A stretch of DNA of 51,558 bases from Novosphingobium aerophilum (lineage in GTDB: Bacteria > Pseudomonadota > Alphaproteobacteria > Sphingomonadales > Sphingomonadaceae): contig NZ_JACLAU010000024.1 of assembly GCF_014230305.1 (NCBI RefSeq), forward strand, positions 1 to 51,558, read 5' to 3'. This document shows, piece after piece, positions 19,522 to 29,463 of this stretch; the first letter of the stretch is position 1, and each line of letters opens with the position of its first letter. A program made the translations under genes and the position numbers. The notes beneath the pieces were generated by a model, which was given only the letters and a program-made list of their open reading frames with translations, was not told the origin of the DNA and searched no databases.

Positions 19522-20064
19522 TCAGTCGATGGTCACGGTCACGGCGCGGCGGTTCTTGGCCCAGCTCGCCTCGTCCGAACCGAGCGCGACCGGGCGCTCC
19601 TTGCCATAGCTGACCGTGGTCAGCCGGCCGGCGTCGAGCCCCAGGCTGACCAGGTAGTTCTTGGCGGCGGTGGCGCGGCGCTCGCCCAGGGCCAGGTTGT
19701 ATTCGCGGGTCCCGCGCTCGTCCGCATGGCCCTCGATCGTGGCCTTCTTGCCCGGGTACTTCATCAGCCACTGCGCCTGGGCGGTCAGGGCGGCGGCATC
19801 GGCATTGTCGATGTTGTAGCGATCGGTGTCGAAGTAGATCGTGTCCTGGCCCATCATGCTGGCGACGAAATCGGCCTGGCTGCCCGGGGTGGGACCGCTG
19901 ACCGTGGCGGGCGCCGGGGTTTCCACCGCCGTGGTCGGAGCCGGCGGCGGCGGCAGCTCAGCCGGGGCCTTCTTGGCGCAGCCCGACAGGGTCAGGGCAC
20001 CGGCCAGCAGCAGCGCGGCGCCAAGCTTCAGCGCCGTCTTCGGGTGAGCGTTGCGGATGGTCAT
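19522..20064 (-). CDS. pal: Peptidoglycan-associated lipoprotein Pal
   Basis: Pal is the outer-membrane lipoprotein of the Tol-Pal system, binding peptidoglycan and TolB and helping constrict the outer membrane at division. The 180 residues begin with a lipoprotein signal and lipobox LSGC (Cys29), a proline-rich linker, then an OmpA-like domain with DTIYFDTDRYNID, EGHADERGTREYNLALGERRA and the C-terminal VSYGKERPVA. Two ATGs lie close together; the one at 20062-20064 is preferred because AAGGAG is 7 bases upstream, whereas it nearly touches the ATG at 20068-20070. It is the last tol-pal gene, 22 bp after tolB. Confidence 0.97.
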   Translation of the reverse strand: MTIRNAHPKTALKLGAALLLAGALTLSGCAKKAPAELPPPPAPTTAVETPAPATVSGPTPGSQADFVASMMGQDTIYFDTDRYNIDNADAAALTAQAQWLMKYPGKKATIEGHADERGTREYNLALGERRATAAKNYLVSLGLDAGRLTTVSYGKERPVALGSDEASWAKNRRAVTVTID

Positions 20065-20086
20065 CGCCATTCTCCTTTCACAAACG

Positions 20087-21478
20087 TCAGGGCCGCACCG
20101 GGCCCCAGGCGGGGTCGGACGCGTCAACCGGGGTCGGCAGCTTGCGCTCGTTACGCCCGGTCAGGTCGACCTGCCAGATGCCGGTCCGGCCGGACCCCTT
20201 CTCGGTCCGGAAGAACTGCACGATCCGGCCGTTGGGCGACCAGGTGGGCGCTTCGTCCTGCCAGCTGTCGGTCAGGTACCGCAGGTTAGACCCGCTCGGG
20301 CTGATCACCGCAATACGGAAATTGCCCGCGATATGGGTGAAGGCGATCTGATCGCCGCGCGGGCTCCATTCGGGCGTGGCGGCGCGTCCGCCGAAGAAGC
20401 TGATGCGCTTCTGGTCCGAACCGTCGGCGTTCATCACATAGATCTGCTGGCCACCCGACCGATCGCTTTCGAACACGATCTTGCTGCCATCGGGCGAGAA
20501 CGACCCGCCGATGTTGATCCCGGGGGTGTTGGTCAGCCGTTGCGGCTCGCCGCCGCCCGCCGCCGAGATCTTGTAGATGTCGGTGTTGCCGCCGATCGCC
20601 ATCGAATAGAGGATCCACTTGCCGTCAGGCGACCAGCGCGGGGCGAAGGTGGGGTTGGTGCTCTGGGTGATCAGGCGCTGCTTGCCGGTCTCCAGATCAT
20701 AGACGTAGATCCGCGGATAGCCGTTGAAATAGCTGAGGTAGAGCAGCGAGCGGTAATCGGGGGCATAGCGCGGGGTCAGCGCGATGGCCTGGCCGGTGGT
20801 GATGTAACGGTGGTTGGCACCGTCCGAATCCATGATCGCCAGGCGCTTCATCCGGCGATCCTTGGGCCCGGTCTCGGCGATGTAGGCGATCTTGCTGTCG
20901 AAGAACGGGCTCTCGCCCGAGAGGCGCGAATAGACCAGGTCGGCGCACTTGTGCGCGGTGCGGCGCCAGTCTGACGGGGGCACCTGCCACCCGCCCTTCA
21001 CCAGTTGCTGGCGCAGGGCCACGTCATAGAGGTAACAGCCCACGGTCAGGCTGCCGTCGCCATTGGCGCGGACATAGCCGTGGACCAGCATCTCGGCCCC
21101 GCGCCCCGACCACACGCCGAAATCGGGCGCGACGATTTGGCCGAAGCTGGGCTGCGGCAACGCATCGGGCCCGGTCGGCTTGAACAGGCCGTTGTTCTTG
21201 AGGTCCGAGGTGATGACATCGGCCAGCGCCCGACCCAGCCCGGCGGTCGATCCCGCGCTGGTCTGGGTGGCGACATCGGCATTGGTGGCAAAGGTGGGGA
21301 TCGCGATGCCGAGGTCCTGCCAGGGGGTCTCGTCGGAGACCGAGCCGGTCAGCCCGCCTTCGTCCTGCTCCGCGGCAGGGCTGGTCGCGGTCACCACCGG
21401 TTGCGGCGACATCTGTGGCTGGGCGACAGCCGCGGAACTCAGCAGCAGGACAAACAGGGGCAGACGGCGGAAACTCAT
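20087..21478 (-). CDS. tolB: Tol-Pal system protein TolB
   Basis: TolB is the periplasmic hub that shuttles between TolA and Pal. The 463 residues carry a signal peptide (MSFRRLPLFVLLLSSAAVAQ), the N-terminal TolB domain, and a six-bladed PD40 beta-propeller visible as repeated blocks such as FAPRWSPDGKWILYSM, IGGSFSPDGSKIVFESDRSGG, TPEWSPRGDQIAFT and APTWSPNGRIVQFF. The ATG at 21476-21478 overlaps the tolA stop as ATGA, indicating translational coupling. Length and order match the family. Confidence 0.97.
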   Translation of the reverse strand: MSFRRLPLFVLLLSSAAVAQPQMSPQPVVTATSPAAEQDEGGLTGSVSDETPWQDLGIAIPTFATNADVATQTSAGSTAGLGRALADVITSDLKNNGLFKPTGPDALPQPSFGQIVAPDFGVWSGRGAEMLVHGYVRANGDGSLTVGCYLYDVALRQQLVKGGWQVPPSDWRRTAHKCADLVYSRLSGESPFFDSKIAYIAETGPKDRRMKRLAIMDSDGANHRYITTGQAIALTPRYAPDYRSLLYLSYFNGYPRIYVYDLETGKQRLITQSTNPTFAPRWSPDGKWILYSMAIGGNTDIYKISAAGGGEPQRLTNTPGINIGGSFSPDGSKIVFESDRSGGQQIYVMNADGSDQKRISFFGGRAATPEWSPRGDQIAFTHIAGNFRIAVISPSGSNLRYLTDSWQDEAPTWSPNGRIVQFFRTEKGSGRTGIWQVDLTGRNERKLPTPVDASDPAWGPVRP

Positions 21479-22410
21479 TGCGACAACTTCCTGTCGAAGC
21501 GGAACTCCTTCACGCGTTTCCACGCGGGATAGAGCTCGGATGGCAGATCGAACGGCGCCGCGAGACGGACCGCGCGCATCGCCTGTTCAACGTGGCGTTG
21601 GGCCTGAGGCCGGTTGGCATCGGTCACGCCCGACTGGCTGACCAAACGGGGCGGGCCGGCCAGCGTTCCGTCCGGGTTGAGGTCCCAGCTCAGCACGGTC
21701 ACCAACTGGTCGGCCTCGGCACCCTGGGGGGCCGCCCATTTCGGTTTGAGCTGGCGGGCGATCGCGCCGGACAGGGCCGCCCTGACCTGTGGCCCCATGG
21801 TGGCCGCAGGCGGCGTGGTGTCGCGCGCGGCGGGGTTCTGGCCGCCGGGCAGGCCCTTGAGGAAATCGTCCCCCAGCCGCGAGCCGCCACCACCGCTCCT
21901 GGCCGGAGGGGCCGGCTTGGCGGGGGCGGGCCTGGCGGGAGCGGGGGCCGCCTTCACCGGACTGGGCGCGGGCTTGGCCGGAGCCGCCTGGGGCTTGGCC
22001 GGGGTCTTCGGGAGCGCCGCAGGCTTGGACTGCGGGACCGGCCGGGCCACCGGCTTGAGTGGTTCCGGCTTGGGCGGTGCGAGCTTGGGCGGTTCGGGCC
22101 GGGGCGCCACCTTGGCCACGGGCGGCGGCGCAGGGCGCGGCTCGGCATCCGGTTCGGGCGCAGGAGCGGGCACCGGGTTTTCGCTCAGCACCGGCGCGAC
22201 AGCCGGGGCCGCCTCGGCCGCGGGCTTGGGCGAGGTCGACTGCATGGCCACCTCGTCCGCAAAGGTCACCGTCATCCGCTGCGGCGCGGGCAGGGGCGCC
22301 GGCATCGGCGGCTTGAGCGCCAGCCAGAGGATCAGCGCCGCGTGCACGGCCACGGCCACCACCAGACCGGCAGCTTCCTCGGTGCGGAACGTGGGTGCGC
22401 GGGTCGCCAT
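21475..22410 (-). CDS. tolA: TolA-like cell-envelope protein
   Basis: TolA links the TolQR motor in the inner membrane to TolB/Pal. The 311 residues show one N-terminal membrane helix (about 14-33), a long periplasmic region rich in Pro, Ala and Lys (about 35-175), a glycine patch, and a C-terminal domain of TonB/TolA shape (ALSGAIARQLKPKWAAPQG...VTVLSWDLNPDGTLAGPPRL). The low-complexity middle is proline-rich rather than the alanine-lysine helix of E. coli TolA, so assignment rests on position between tolR and tolB and on domain layout. It starts 9 bp after the tolR stop and overlaps tolB by 4 bp. Confidence 0.92.
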   Translation of the reverse strand: MATRAPTFRTEEAAGLVVAVAVHAALILWLALKPPMPAPLPAPQRMTVTFADEVAMQSTSPKPAAEAAPAVAPVLSENPVPAPAPEPDAEPRPAPPPVAKVAPRPEPPKLAPPKPEPLKPVARPVPQSKPAALPKTPAKPQAAPAKPAPSPVKAAPAPARPAPAKPAPPARSGGGGSRLGDDFLKGLPGGQNPAARDTTPPAATMGPQVRAALSGAIARQLKPKWAAPQGAEADQLVTVLSWDLNPDGTLAGPPRLVSQSGVTDANRPQAQRHVEQAMRAVRLAAPFDLPSELYPAWKRVKEFRFDRKLSQ

Positions 22411-22419
22411 GGCTGCGGG

Positions 22420-23578
<1,159 letters not shown>

Positions 23579-23582
<4 letters not shown>

Positions 23583-24070
23583 GGGGTTTCCGGAGCAGAA
23601 GCGAGGAACGAGGCGAAGGCGGCGCGCCAAGGCGCCGGCTGGCGGCGCGGTCGGCCGTCGCGACCGACAAAGCCGACCCGGACGCGCATTTCGGAGAGGA
23701 GCACCGGGGCGCCGTCGGGCTCGACCCGGAAGGCCTTTTGCAGCAGCCGGCACGAGGCCGCGCCGATGTCCTCGGCGTGGGTTTCGATCAGCACGTGATC
23801 ATCCAGGCGGGCCGGGGCGGCATAGCGGATGGTGAGGTCGGAGACGGCATAGGCCCCCTCGCCCGCCTCGTGGACGGCGCGCTGATCGATCCCCAGCACG
23901 CGCAGCAGATCGGACCGGGCGCGCTCGAACCAGCGCAGGTAATTGGCGTGATAGACCACCCCCGAGAGGTCGGTGTCCTCGAAATAGGCGCGCACCGCGA
24001 AGCGGTGGACCTGCCCGTCAAGGCAGCCCTCAGCGGGCCGGGGCATGGGGGGTGTGGGCTGCACGGTCAT
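23579..24070 (-). CDS. ybgC: Acyl-CoA thioesterase YbgC (hot-dog fold)
   Basis: YbgC hydrolyses acyl-CoA thioesters and is regularly the first gene of tol-pal clusters. The 163 residues carry the 4-hydroxybenzoyl-CoA thioesterase signature [24 protein letters not shown], with the catalytic Asp in the DTD block, at about residues 29-52. The ATG at 24068-24070 gives MTVQPTPP; a second in-frame ATG eight codons later (MPRPAEG) is an equally plausible start. The 3' end overlaps tolQ by 4 bp. A 73-bp gap separates it from the HIT gene, the likely place of the tol-pal promoter. Confidence 0.94.
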
Positions 24071-24143
24071 GGGCGCCCGCGCTATTAACCTTTCCGCGAC
24101 TCGCGGGGCAAGCGGATTGTCGGCAGAGGGGGAAGAACCCCGT

Positions 24144-24524
24144 TCAGTCCTGTGACACCATGGCGTAGAACTGGCGCCCGCCGAACAGGTGGACATGGAG
24201 ATGCGGCACTTCCTGGTGCCCGTGCTGGCCGATGTTGGCGAGCATCCGGTAGCCCGGCTCGACCAGGCCGAGCTCGCGGGCGACGGTGCCCACGGCGCGG
24301 ACAAAGCCAGCGATCTCAGCCTCTTCCGCCTTGGCCGAGAAGTCGTCCCAGCTCACATAGCGGCCCTTGGGGATCACCAGGACGTGGACCGGAGCCTGCG
24401 GGGCGATGTCGTGGAAGGCCAGGGCGAAGTCGTCCTCGTAGACCCTCTTGCAGGGCAGTTCGCCGCGCAGGATGCGGGCAAAGACGTTGCTGTCATCATA
24501 GGGAGCGCGGGGATCGATCGGCAT
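24144..24524 (-). CDS. HIT-family nucleotide-binding hydrolase
   Basis: This 126-residue histidine-triad protein of the HINT/Fhit superfamily has the triad near the C-terminus in HLHVHLFGG (the middle motif His is the nucleophile). Upstream elements VFARILRGELPCKRVYEDD and FHDIAPQAPVHVLVIPKG are typical of the HINT branch, which hydrolyses purine nucleoside phosphoramidates. The ATG at 24522-24524 shares one base with the hisE stop (TGATG), so it is translated with the his genes, an arrangement I recall for several alphaproteobacteria. The physiological substrate is not known from the sequence. Confidence 0.93.
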   Translation of the reverse strand: MPIDPRAPYDDSNVFARILRGELPCKRVYEDDFALAFHDIAPQAPVHVLVIPKGRYVSWDDFSAKAEEAEIAGFVRAVGTVARELGLVEPGYRMLANIGQHGHQEVPHLHVHLFGGRQFYAMVSQD

Positions 24525-24844
24525 CAGTCGGGCTTTCTTGCGGCTTTCTCGGCAATTCCGGAGAGGCCTTCGCGGCGGTCCAGCTCGGCCAGGACCTCGG
24601 CCAGCGGGACCTCCCTGGCGCCGAGCAGGACCAGCAGGTGGAACAGCAGGTCGGCTGCCTCGCCGACCAGTTCTTCCCTGTCGCCCGAGAGCGCGGCGAT
24701 CACCGTCTCGGTCGCTTCCTCACCCACCTTCTGGGCGATCTTGCCCACCCCCTTGGCGTGGAGCTTGGCGACATAGGAGCTGGCCGGATCGGCCCCGCGC
24801 CGCGCGGCGATGGTCTGTTCGAGGCGGGCGAGCGTATCGGTCAT
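24524..24844 (-). CDS. hisE: Phosphoribosyl-ATP diphosphatase
   Basis: HisE removes pyrophosphate from phosphoribosyl-ATP, the second step of histidine synthesis. The 106 residues match the stand-alone alphaproteobacterial HisE (not fused to HisI): [12 protein letters not shown]...[30 protein letters not shown]...[15 protein letters not shown]. The conserved acidic residues of the EExxE and ExxD motifs are present. The start at 24842-24844 follows hisF by 31 bp. hisI is not in the window. Confidence 0.96.
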   Translation of the reverse strand: MTDTLARLEQTIAARRGADPASSYVAKLHAKGVGKIAQKVGEEATETVIAALSGDREELVGEAADLLFHLLVLLGAREVPLAEVLAELDRREGLSGIAEKAARKPD

Positions 24845-24875
24845 GCCACCGCGATGCAACGGCCCAACAACCGGG

Positions 24876-25637
24876 TCAAGAGCGCGCCGGAAGCCCGGCG
24901 GCGCGCAGCGCGGCATGCGCCTCGGCCACGGTGTGCGTGCCGAAGTGGAAAATCGAGGCGGCGAGCACCGCGCTGGCATGGCCCTGGGTCACCCCGGCGA
25001 CGAGGTGATCGAGGCTGCCCACCCCGCCGCTGGCGATCACCGGGACCGAGACCGCATCGGCGATCGTCCGGGTCAGCGCCAGATCGTACCCCGCCTGGGT
25101 CCCGTCGCCATCCATCGAGGTGACCAGCAGCTCCCCCGCGCCGAGCCGGGCCAGCCGGATCGCATGGTCGACCGCGTCGATCCCGGTCGCGCGGCGGCCG
25201 CCGTGGGTGAAGATCTCCCACTGGCCCTGGGCGGTGCGCCGCGCGTCGACCGAGGCGACCACGCACTGGCTGCCCATCCGCTCGGCAATGTCGGAGACCA
25301 CCTCGGGCCGGGCGACGGCGGCGGAATTCACCGCGACCTTGTCCGCCCCGGCCAGCAGCAGGGCCCTCGCATCCTCGACCGTGCGCACCCCGCCGCCGAC
25401 GGTGAGCGGCATGAAGCAGACCTCGGCGGTGCGGCGGACCACGTCGAGCAGTGTGCCGCGCCCCTCGTGGCTGGCCGAGATATCGAGGAAGCACAGCTCG
25501 TCGGCCCCGGCCGCGTCATAGGCGCGGGCCTGCTCGACCGGATCGCCGGCGTCCTTCAGGTCAACGAAGTTCACGCCCTTGACCACGCGCCCGTCGCGCA
25601 CGTCGAGGCAGGGGATGACGCGGACGCGGACGGTCAT
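24876..25637 (-). CDS. hisF: Imidazole glycerol phosphate synthase, cyclase subunit
   Basis: HisF takes ammonia from HisH and PRFAR to make imidazole glycerol phosphate and AICAR. The 253-residue (beta-alpha)8 barrel shows [19 protein letters not shown] with the catalytic Asp near residue 12, [13 protein letters not shown], and [10 protein letters not shown] with the second acidic residue. The phosphate loops [13 protein letters not shown] and LAASIFHFG are intact. The ATG at 25635-25637 gives [13 protein letters not shown], the family's normal N-terminus. A repeat-filled gap separates it from hisA. Confidence 0.97.
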   Translation of the reverse strand: MTVRVRVIPCLDVRDGRVVKGVNFVDLKDAGDPVEQARAYDAAGADELCFLDISASHEGRGTLLDVVRRTAEVCFMPLTVGGGVRTVEDARALLLAGADKVAVNSAAVARPEVVSDIAERMGSQCVVASVDARRTAQGQWEIFTHGGRRATGIDAVDHAIRLARLGAGELLVTSMDGDGTQAGYDLALTRTIADAVSVPVIASGGVGSLDHLVAGVTQGHASAVLAASIFHFGTHTVAEAHAALRAAGLPARS

Positions 25638-25644
25638 GCGCGCC

Positions 25645-25792
25645 ATCCTCCCCGGGACGGGGAGGGGGACCATGCGCAGCATGGTGGAGGGGCACTCACA
25701 TGGAGACACCAGCCTAGCCGGACGCGCGGCCGCGTTGTGGAGGGTGCCCCTCCACCGCCTGCGGCGGTCCCCCTCCCCGTGCCGGGGAGGAT
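25645..25792. repeat. Inverted intergenic repeat between hisA and hisF
   Basis: Two arms of about 52 bp (25645-25696 and 25740-25792) are imperfect reverse complements. Both contain an ATCCTCCCCGG motif, the run GGGGAGGGGGACC and the block GGTGGAGGGGCAC. Each arm itself has short palindromes. The spacer of about 43 bp has no gene. The element occupies nearly the whole hisF-hisA gap and, if transcribed, would form a long hairpin within the his mRNA. Similar GGAGGGG-type repeats are common between genes in sphingomonads (memory-based). Confidence 0.75.
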
Positions 25793-25809
25793 CCGCGCAA
25801 CCACCCCCA

Positions 25810-26538
25810 TCACACCCGCTCCGCCATGGCGATCGCCGCCTTCAGGTCCAGCCGCCCTTCGTACAGCGCGCGGCCGGTGATGACGCCTTCGATCCCCTCG
25901 CCGGCGTGGAGCGCCAGGATGTGGATGTCATCCAGGCCCTTGACCCCGCCCGAGGCGATCACCGGAATGTCGACCCGCCGCGCCAGATCGACCGTGGCAT
26001 CGATGTTCACGCCCTTGAGCAGGCCGTCGCGGCCGATGTCGGTGAACAGCAGGCTGGCCACCCCGGCGTCCTCGAAGCGGCGGGCGAGATCGACCACCGG
26101 CACGTCCGAGACATCGGCCCAGCCCTCGGTCGCCACCATGCCGTCCTTCGCATCGACCGCGACCACGATCCCGCCCGGGAACTCGCGCGCCATGTCCTTG
26201 ACGAAGTCCGGGTCCTTCAGCGCGGCCGAGCCCATCACCACGCGGCTGACCCCCAGATCGAACCAGCCCTCCACCGCGGCCCGGGTGCGAATGCCGCCGC
26301 CGAGCTGGACATGGCCGGGGAACGACTGGAGGATCGCCTCCACCGCCTCGCGGTTCTCGGCCCGGCCGGCGAAGGAGCCGTCGAGATCGACCACGTGGAG
26401 ATACTGCGATCCGGCCGCGGCGAAGATCATGGCCTGGGCGGCGGGATTGTCGCCGTAGACCGTGGCGCGGGCCATGTCGCCCTCGGCCAGGCGCACGACC
26501 TGGCCGCCTTTGAGATCGATGGCGGGGAAGACGATCAT
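25810..26538 (-). CDS. hisA: ProFAR isomerase
   Basis: HisA carries out the Amadori rearrangement of ProFAR to PRFAR. The 242-residue barrel starts [22 protein letters not shown] with the catalytic Asp8. The family motifs [23 protein letters not shown], and [16 protein letters not shown] with the second catalytic Asp follow, then [14 protein letters not shown] and [12 protein letters not shown]. The start at 26536-26538 is the first codon in register with the family; upstream codons run into a repeat. Confidence 0.97.
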   Translation of the reverse strand: MIVFPAIDLKGGQVVRLAEGDMARATVYGDNPAAQAMIFAAAGSQYLHVVDLDGSFAGRAENREAVEAILQSFPGHVQLGGGIRTRAAVEGWFDLGVSRVVMGSAALKDPDFVKDMAREFPGGIVVAVDAKDGMVATEGWADVSDVPVVDLARRFEDAGVASLLFTDIGRDGLLKGVNIDATVDLARRVDIPVIASGGVKGLDDIHILALHAGEGIEGVITGRALYEGRLDLKAAIAMAERV

Positions 26539-26540
26539 GC

Positions 26541-26671
26541 CGGGGTCACCCCTCTCCAACTGCGGCTAGGCCGCTGCGCGGCCAAGCCTTCGTATCCTCT
26601 CCCCCGGCGGGGGAGAGGATGGCGGAGCTTGCCGCCGCGGCGGCTAGCGGAGCCTGGAGAGGGGCTCACGC
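26541..26671. repeat. Palindromic intergenic repeat between hisH and hisA
   Basis: The centre is a perfect 12-bp hairpin: ATCCTCTCCCCC (26594-26605) and GGGGGAGAGGAT (26609-26620) around GGC. Outer arms (about 26545-26570 and 26643-26671) are also roughly reverse-complementary around ACCCCTCTCCA and TGGAGAGGGGCT. The element fills the gap between the two genes and ends within a few bases of the hisH stop. Confidence 0.75.
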
Positions 26672-26674
26672 TCC

Positions 26675-27304
26675 TCAAGGCCGCCATTCCAGAAACCTTT
26701 CCAGCAGGGCCAGCCCATAGGCCTGGCTCTTTTCGGGATGGAACTGCACCCCCACCACATTGTCCTGCGCCACCGCCGCGACGATCCCGCCGCCGTGATC
26801 GGTCATCGCCGCCACGGCCGCGCCGTCTTCGGGCAGGAACTGGTAGGAGTGGAGGAAGTAGGCCTCGCCGGGTTCCAGCAGGCCGCCATCGCCGGGGTGC
26901 GTGGCCAAGGCGACATCGTTCCAGCCCATGTGCGGCACCTTGATCGCCGGATCGGTCGGTTCGATCAGGCGGACCTCGCCGGCGATCCAGTCGAGCCCGG
27001 CGGTGATCCCGTGTTCCACCCCGCGGCTGGCCAGCAGTTGCATGCCCACGCAGATCCCCAGGAACGGCGCGCCGCCCACCTGCACGCGCTCCTCCATGGC
27101 CGCGACCAGCCCGGGGATGGCGCGCAGCCCTTCGGCGCAGGCGCGGAACGATCCGACTCCGGGCAGGACGATGCGGTCCGCCGCGCGCACCACGTCGGGA
27201 TCGGCGGTCACCGCGACCCCGGTCGCGCCCGCCGCCTTGAGCGCATTGGCGACCGAATGGAGATTGCCGGCGCCGTAATCGATCAGGGCCAGGACCTCGG
27301 CCAT
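26675..27304 (-). CDS. hisH: Imidazole glycerol phosphate synthase, glutaminase subunit
   Basis: HisH hydrolyses glutamine and passes ammonia through the HisF barrel. The 209 residues contain the class I amidotransferase triad context: GICVGMQ with nucleophile Cys85 and FHPEKSQAYG with the His-Glu pair near the C-terminus. The N-terminal IDYGAGNLHSVANAL is diagnostic for HisH. The ATG at 27302-27304 begins one base after the hisB stop, so the two are co-translated. Confidence 0.97.
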   Translation of the reverse strand: MAEVLALIDYGAGNLHSVANALKAAGATGVAVTADPDVVRAADRIVLPGVGSFRACAEGLRAIPGLVAAMEERVQVGGAPFLGICVGMQLLASRGVEHGITAGLDWIAGEVRLIEPTDPAIKVPHMGWNDVALATHPGDGGLLEPGEAYFLHSYQFLPEDGAAVAAMTDHGGGIVAAVAQDNVVGVQFHPEKSQAYGLALLERFLEWRP

Positions 27305-27305
27305 G

Positions 27306-27926
27306 TCAGTCGCCCGACTCCGGCCCGATCGATCCCGCCCCGAGGATCCCCTTGGTGCTGGGCACGGCCCCGCCCTTGCGCGGATCCCGCTCGACCGCCT
27401 GGCGCATGGCTCGGGCGAAGCCCTTGTAGACGCCTTCGATGATGTGGTGGTTGTTGCTGCCGTAGAGCTGTTCGATGTGCAGCGTGATCCCGGCGGCCTG
27501 GGCCATCGACTGGAACCAGTGCTCGAACAGTTCGGTGTCCATCTCACCCAGCCGTTCCTGGGTGAAGCGCACGTTCCACACCAGCCAGGGACGGCCCGAG
27601 ATGTCGAGCACGACGCGCGCCAGCGCCTCGTCCATGGCCGAATGGGCCTCGCCATAGCGGCCGATCCCGGCCTTGTCGCCCAGCGCCTGGGCAATGCACT
27701 GGCCCAGCGCGATCGCCGAATCCTCGACCGTGTGGTGCTGGTCGACATGCAGATCGCCGACGATCCGGCAGGTCACGTCGATCAGCGAATGGCGCGAGAA
27801 CTGCTCGATCATGTGGTCCAGGAACCCGATTCCGGTCGACACCTGGTAGGTGCCGGTGCCGTCGAGATTCACCTCGACCGCGATGTCGGTCTCATGGGTC
27901 TTGCGAGCGATGCTGGCGGTGCGCAT
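27306..27926 (-). CDS. hisB: Imidazoleglycerol-phosphate dehydratase
   Basis: HisB dehydrates imidazole glycerol phosphate using Mn at paired histidine clusters. The 206-residue monofunctional form (no histidinol-phosphatase domain) has the duplicated motifs [16 protein letters not shown] with [18 protein letters not shown], and [19 protein letters not shown]. The ATG at 27924-27926 gives [13 protein letters not shown]. It is the first gene of the minus-strand his cluster in this window; its promoter must lie in the 126-bp gap shared with divergent sspB. Confidence 0.97.
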   Translation of the reverse strand: MRTASIARKTHETDIAVEVNLDGTGTYQVSTGIGFLDHMIEQFSRHSLIDVTCRIVGDLHVDQHHTVEDSAIALGQCIAQALGDKAGIGRYGEAHSAMDEALARVVLDISGRPWLVWNVRFTQERLGEMDTELFEHWFQSMAQAAGITLHIEQLYGSNNHHIIEGVYKGFARAMRQAVERDPRKGGAVPSTKGILGAGSIGPESGD

Positions 27927-28052
27927 GGGCTGTCGTCCTTGGTCCGCGCCGCCTATAGACCCCCCGGCCCAAGGTGCAAGAACCGCGTTGCCCCCACCCT
28001 GCCCGACAAAGCCGGCTTGACCATCGCGCGTCGGGACGCCACTTGAAGGGAA

Positions 28053-28556
28053 ATGAGCGATACGCCCGACAGTCTGATCCCGTACGACGAGATCGTCCAG
28101 GAAGCCCTGCGCGCCGTGGTCGGCCGGGTGCTCGGCCAGGTGGCCGCCGCCGGCGGGGTGCTGCCGGGGCATCACCACTTCTACATCACCTTCAAGACCG
28201 CCGCCCCGGGCGTGGACATCCCCAAGTCGCTGCGCGAACGCTTTCCCGACGAGATGACCATCGTCCTGCAGAACAAGTTCTGGGACCTGGCGGTGACTGG
28301 GGACAGCTTCTCGGTGGGGCTGTCGTTCAACCAGGTGCCGACCAAGCTTTACGTGCCGTTCTCGGCGATCACCGCCTTCGTCGATCCGGCGGTGGACTTC
28401 GGCCTGCAGTTCCAGGCGACGGTCGCCGACCTCACCCCCGAACCCCACGAAGAGGCCGAGAACGATTCGGCCGGCACGGAACAGGCCGATCCCGCCCGCG
28501 TTACCGCCGATGATGGATCGAATGTCGTGACCGTCGATTTCGGGCGGAAGAAGTAA
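28053..28556 (+). CDS. sspB: SspB-family ClpXP adaptor
   Basis: SspB tethers ssrA-tagged proteins to ClpX for degradation by ClpXP. The 167 residues resemble the alphaproteobacterial SspB-alpha family: [57 protein letters not shown] and [27 protein letters not shown]. An acidic linker leads to the C-terminal ClpX-binding (XB) tail [10 protein letters not shown]. The ATG at 28053 is preceded by GAAGGG. A second small gene follows 26 bp downstream, probably in the same transcript. Confidence 0.93.
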   Translation: MSDTPDSLIPYDEIVQEALRAVVGRVLGQVAAAGGVLPGHHHFYITFKTAAPGVDIPKSLRERFPDEMTIVLQNKFWDLAVTGDSFSVGLSFNQVPTKLYVPFSAITAFVDPAVDFGLQFQATVADLTPEPHEEAENDSAGTEQADPARVTADDGSNVVTVDFGRKK

Positions 28557-28582
28557 GCGGCGCAATCGCGAAGGAGCCGAAG

Positions 28583-28975
28583 GTGGCGATAGGCAGGAAG
28601 CCCGGCGGAAAGGTCGTGAAGCCGACCGGCACGACGCTGGAAGCCGCCCCCGACCAGACTTCCGAGCCGGCGGACACGGCCGCAGACGCTGCGGCCGCGC
28701 CCTCCCCCGATCCGATGACCAGGATGATCCTGGCCGATCTGGTGCTGCGCGGCGGCGGAGCCCTGATGCGCCGCGCCGTGGAACAGAACCTGCTCGGCCG
28801 CACGCTCGGCAAGGGCAAGGCGCAGAAGATCATCAAGGGCCGCACCATGGGCCAGACCCTGCTCGGCACCGCAGTCGCCCGCATCGCCACCCGCTCGGTC
28901 CCGGGCGCGATCATCGTCGGCGGCGGCCTGCTGGCCAAGGCGCTGTACGACCGGAAAAAGGGCAAGAAGGGGTAA
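28583..28975 (+). CDS. Small conserved-looking protein of unknown function
   Basis: This 130-residue protein starts at a GTG with AAGGAG and six bases of spacing. The first 25 residues are Lys/Gly/Thr-rich and residues 25-45 are Ala/Pro/Asp-rich, probably disordered. The rest is a basic, helical segment ([32 protein letters not shown]) and a short hydrophobic stretch ([17 protein letters not shown]) ending in a lysine tail. I cannot name a family. The good ribosome site, GC-rich codon usage and close spacing to sspB support a real gene. One amphipathic or membrane-associated helix near the C-terminus is likely. Confidence 0.75.
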   Translation: MAIGRKPGGKVVKPTGTTLEAAPDQTSEPADTAADAAAAPSPDPMTRMILADLVLRGGGALMRRAVEQNLLGRTLGKGKAQKIIKGRTMGQTLLGTAVARIATRSVPGAIIVGGGLLAKALYDRKKGKKG

Positions 28976-29002
28976 GCTCGGGGCCAGCGCCCGACAAAGG
29001 CG

Positions 29003-29033
29003 AGCCCTGTCCCGGGTCAAGCCCGGGACGACG
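29003..29033 (-). repeat. 31-bp hairpin repeat, copy A
   Basis: Its reverse complement is identical over 31 bp to copies D (29340) and F (29907). The core is GTCCCGGG and CCCGGGAC around a 5-base loop, flanked by CGTC on one side and AGGGCT on the other. It lies 27 bp after the 28583-28975 gene. Confidence 0.85.
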
Positions 29034-29105
29034 GCAATTGTTCGGGCCTGGCGGGGTTTTCCGTCTGCGTTCTGTCGAGGCCCCGTCCCCCAGGAACCTT
29101 CCCCT

Positions 29106-29136
29106 CGTCGTCGCGGGCTTGACCCGGGATCAAGCC
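29106..29136 (+). repeat. 31-bp hairpin repeat, copy B (degenerate)
   Basis: It is in the opposite orientation to copy A. The left part CGTCGTCGCGGGCTTGACCC matches the family with one change that breaks a stem pair, and the right end has drifted (GGGATCAAGCC). It is the most decayed of the six copies in this cluster. Confidence 0.7.
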
Positions 29137-29222
29137 GTCCGATCGCGCAGACCGGGCATTCGGGCAGCAACCAGCCAAGCCGATCGTCCCTCGCATGGCC
29201 GGGTTCGGCGGAGGGCCAGGCC

Positions 29223-29253
29223 GGCCCAGTCCCGGGTCACGCCCGGGACGACG
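29223..29253 (-). repeat. 31-bp hairpin repeat, copy C
   Basis: It has the same orientation as copy A. The 8-bp stem is fully kept (GTCCCGGG and CCCGGGAC), while the loop reads TCACG and the outer flank differs, so change is concentrated outside the stem. Confidence 0.8.
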
Positions 29254-29339
29254 GGGATTTGGGACGAGCCCTGCCGGAAAACATGAGCACGGCAGCGTTT
29301 TCCGTCCGCGCCGACACGTTAAGTCCAACACCATTCCAT

Positions 29340-29370
29340 CGTCGTCCCGGGCTTGACCCGGGACAGGGCT
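29340..29370 (+). repeat. 31-bp hairpin repeat, copy D, left flank of the GIY-YIG gene
   Basis: It is identical to copies A (reversed) and F. It lies 93 bp before the GIY-YIG start and forms an inverted pair with copy E on the other side of the gene; with three more bases outside (CAT) the pair matches at 33 of 34 positions. Confidence 0.85.
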
Positions 29371-29463
29371 GGCCTTCCAGCCTCCGGGGTAGACCGTTAC
29401 CCTTTTCGCCAGACCACCACCTCGGCGCTTGATCGGAAACACGACATCGCCTCTGTTCTGGCT

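Noticed and set aside
25638..25809. Insertion sequence remnant in the hisF-hisA gap
   Set aside because: There is no transposase fragment and no target duplication; it is a non-coding palindromic repeat only.
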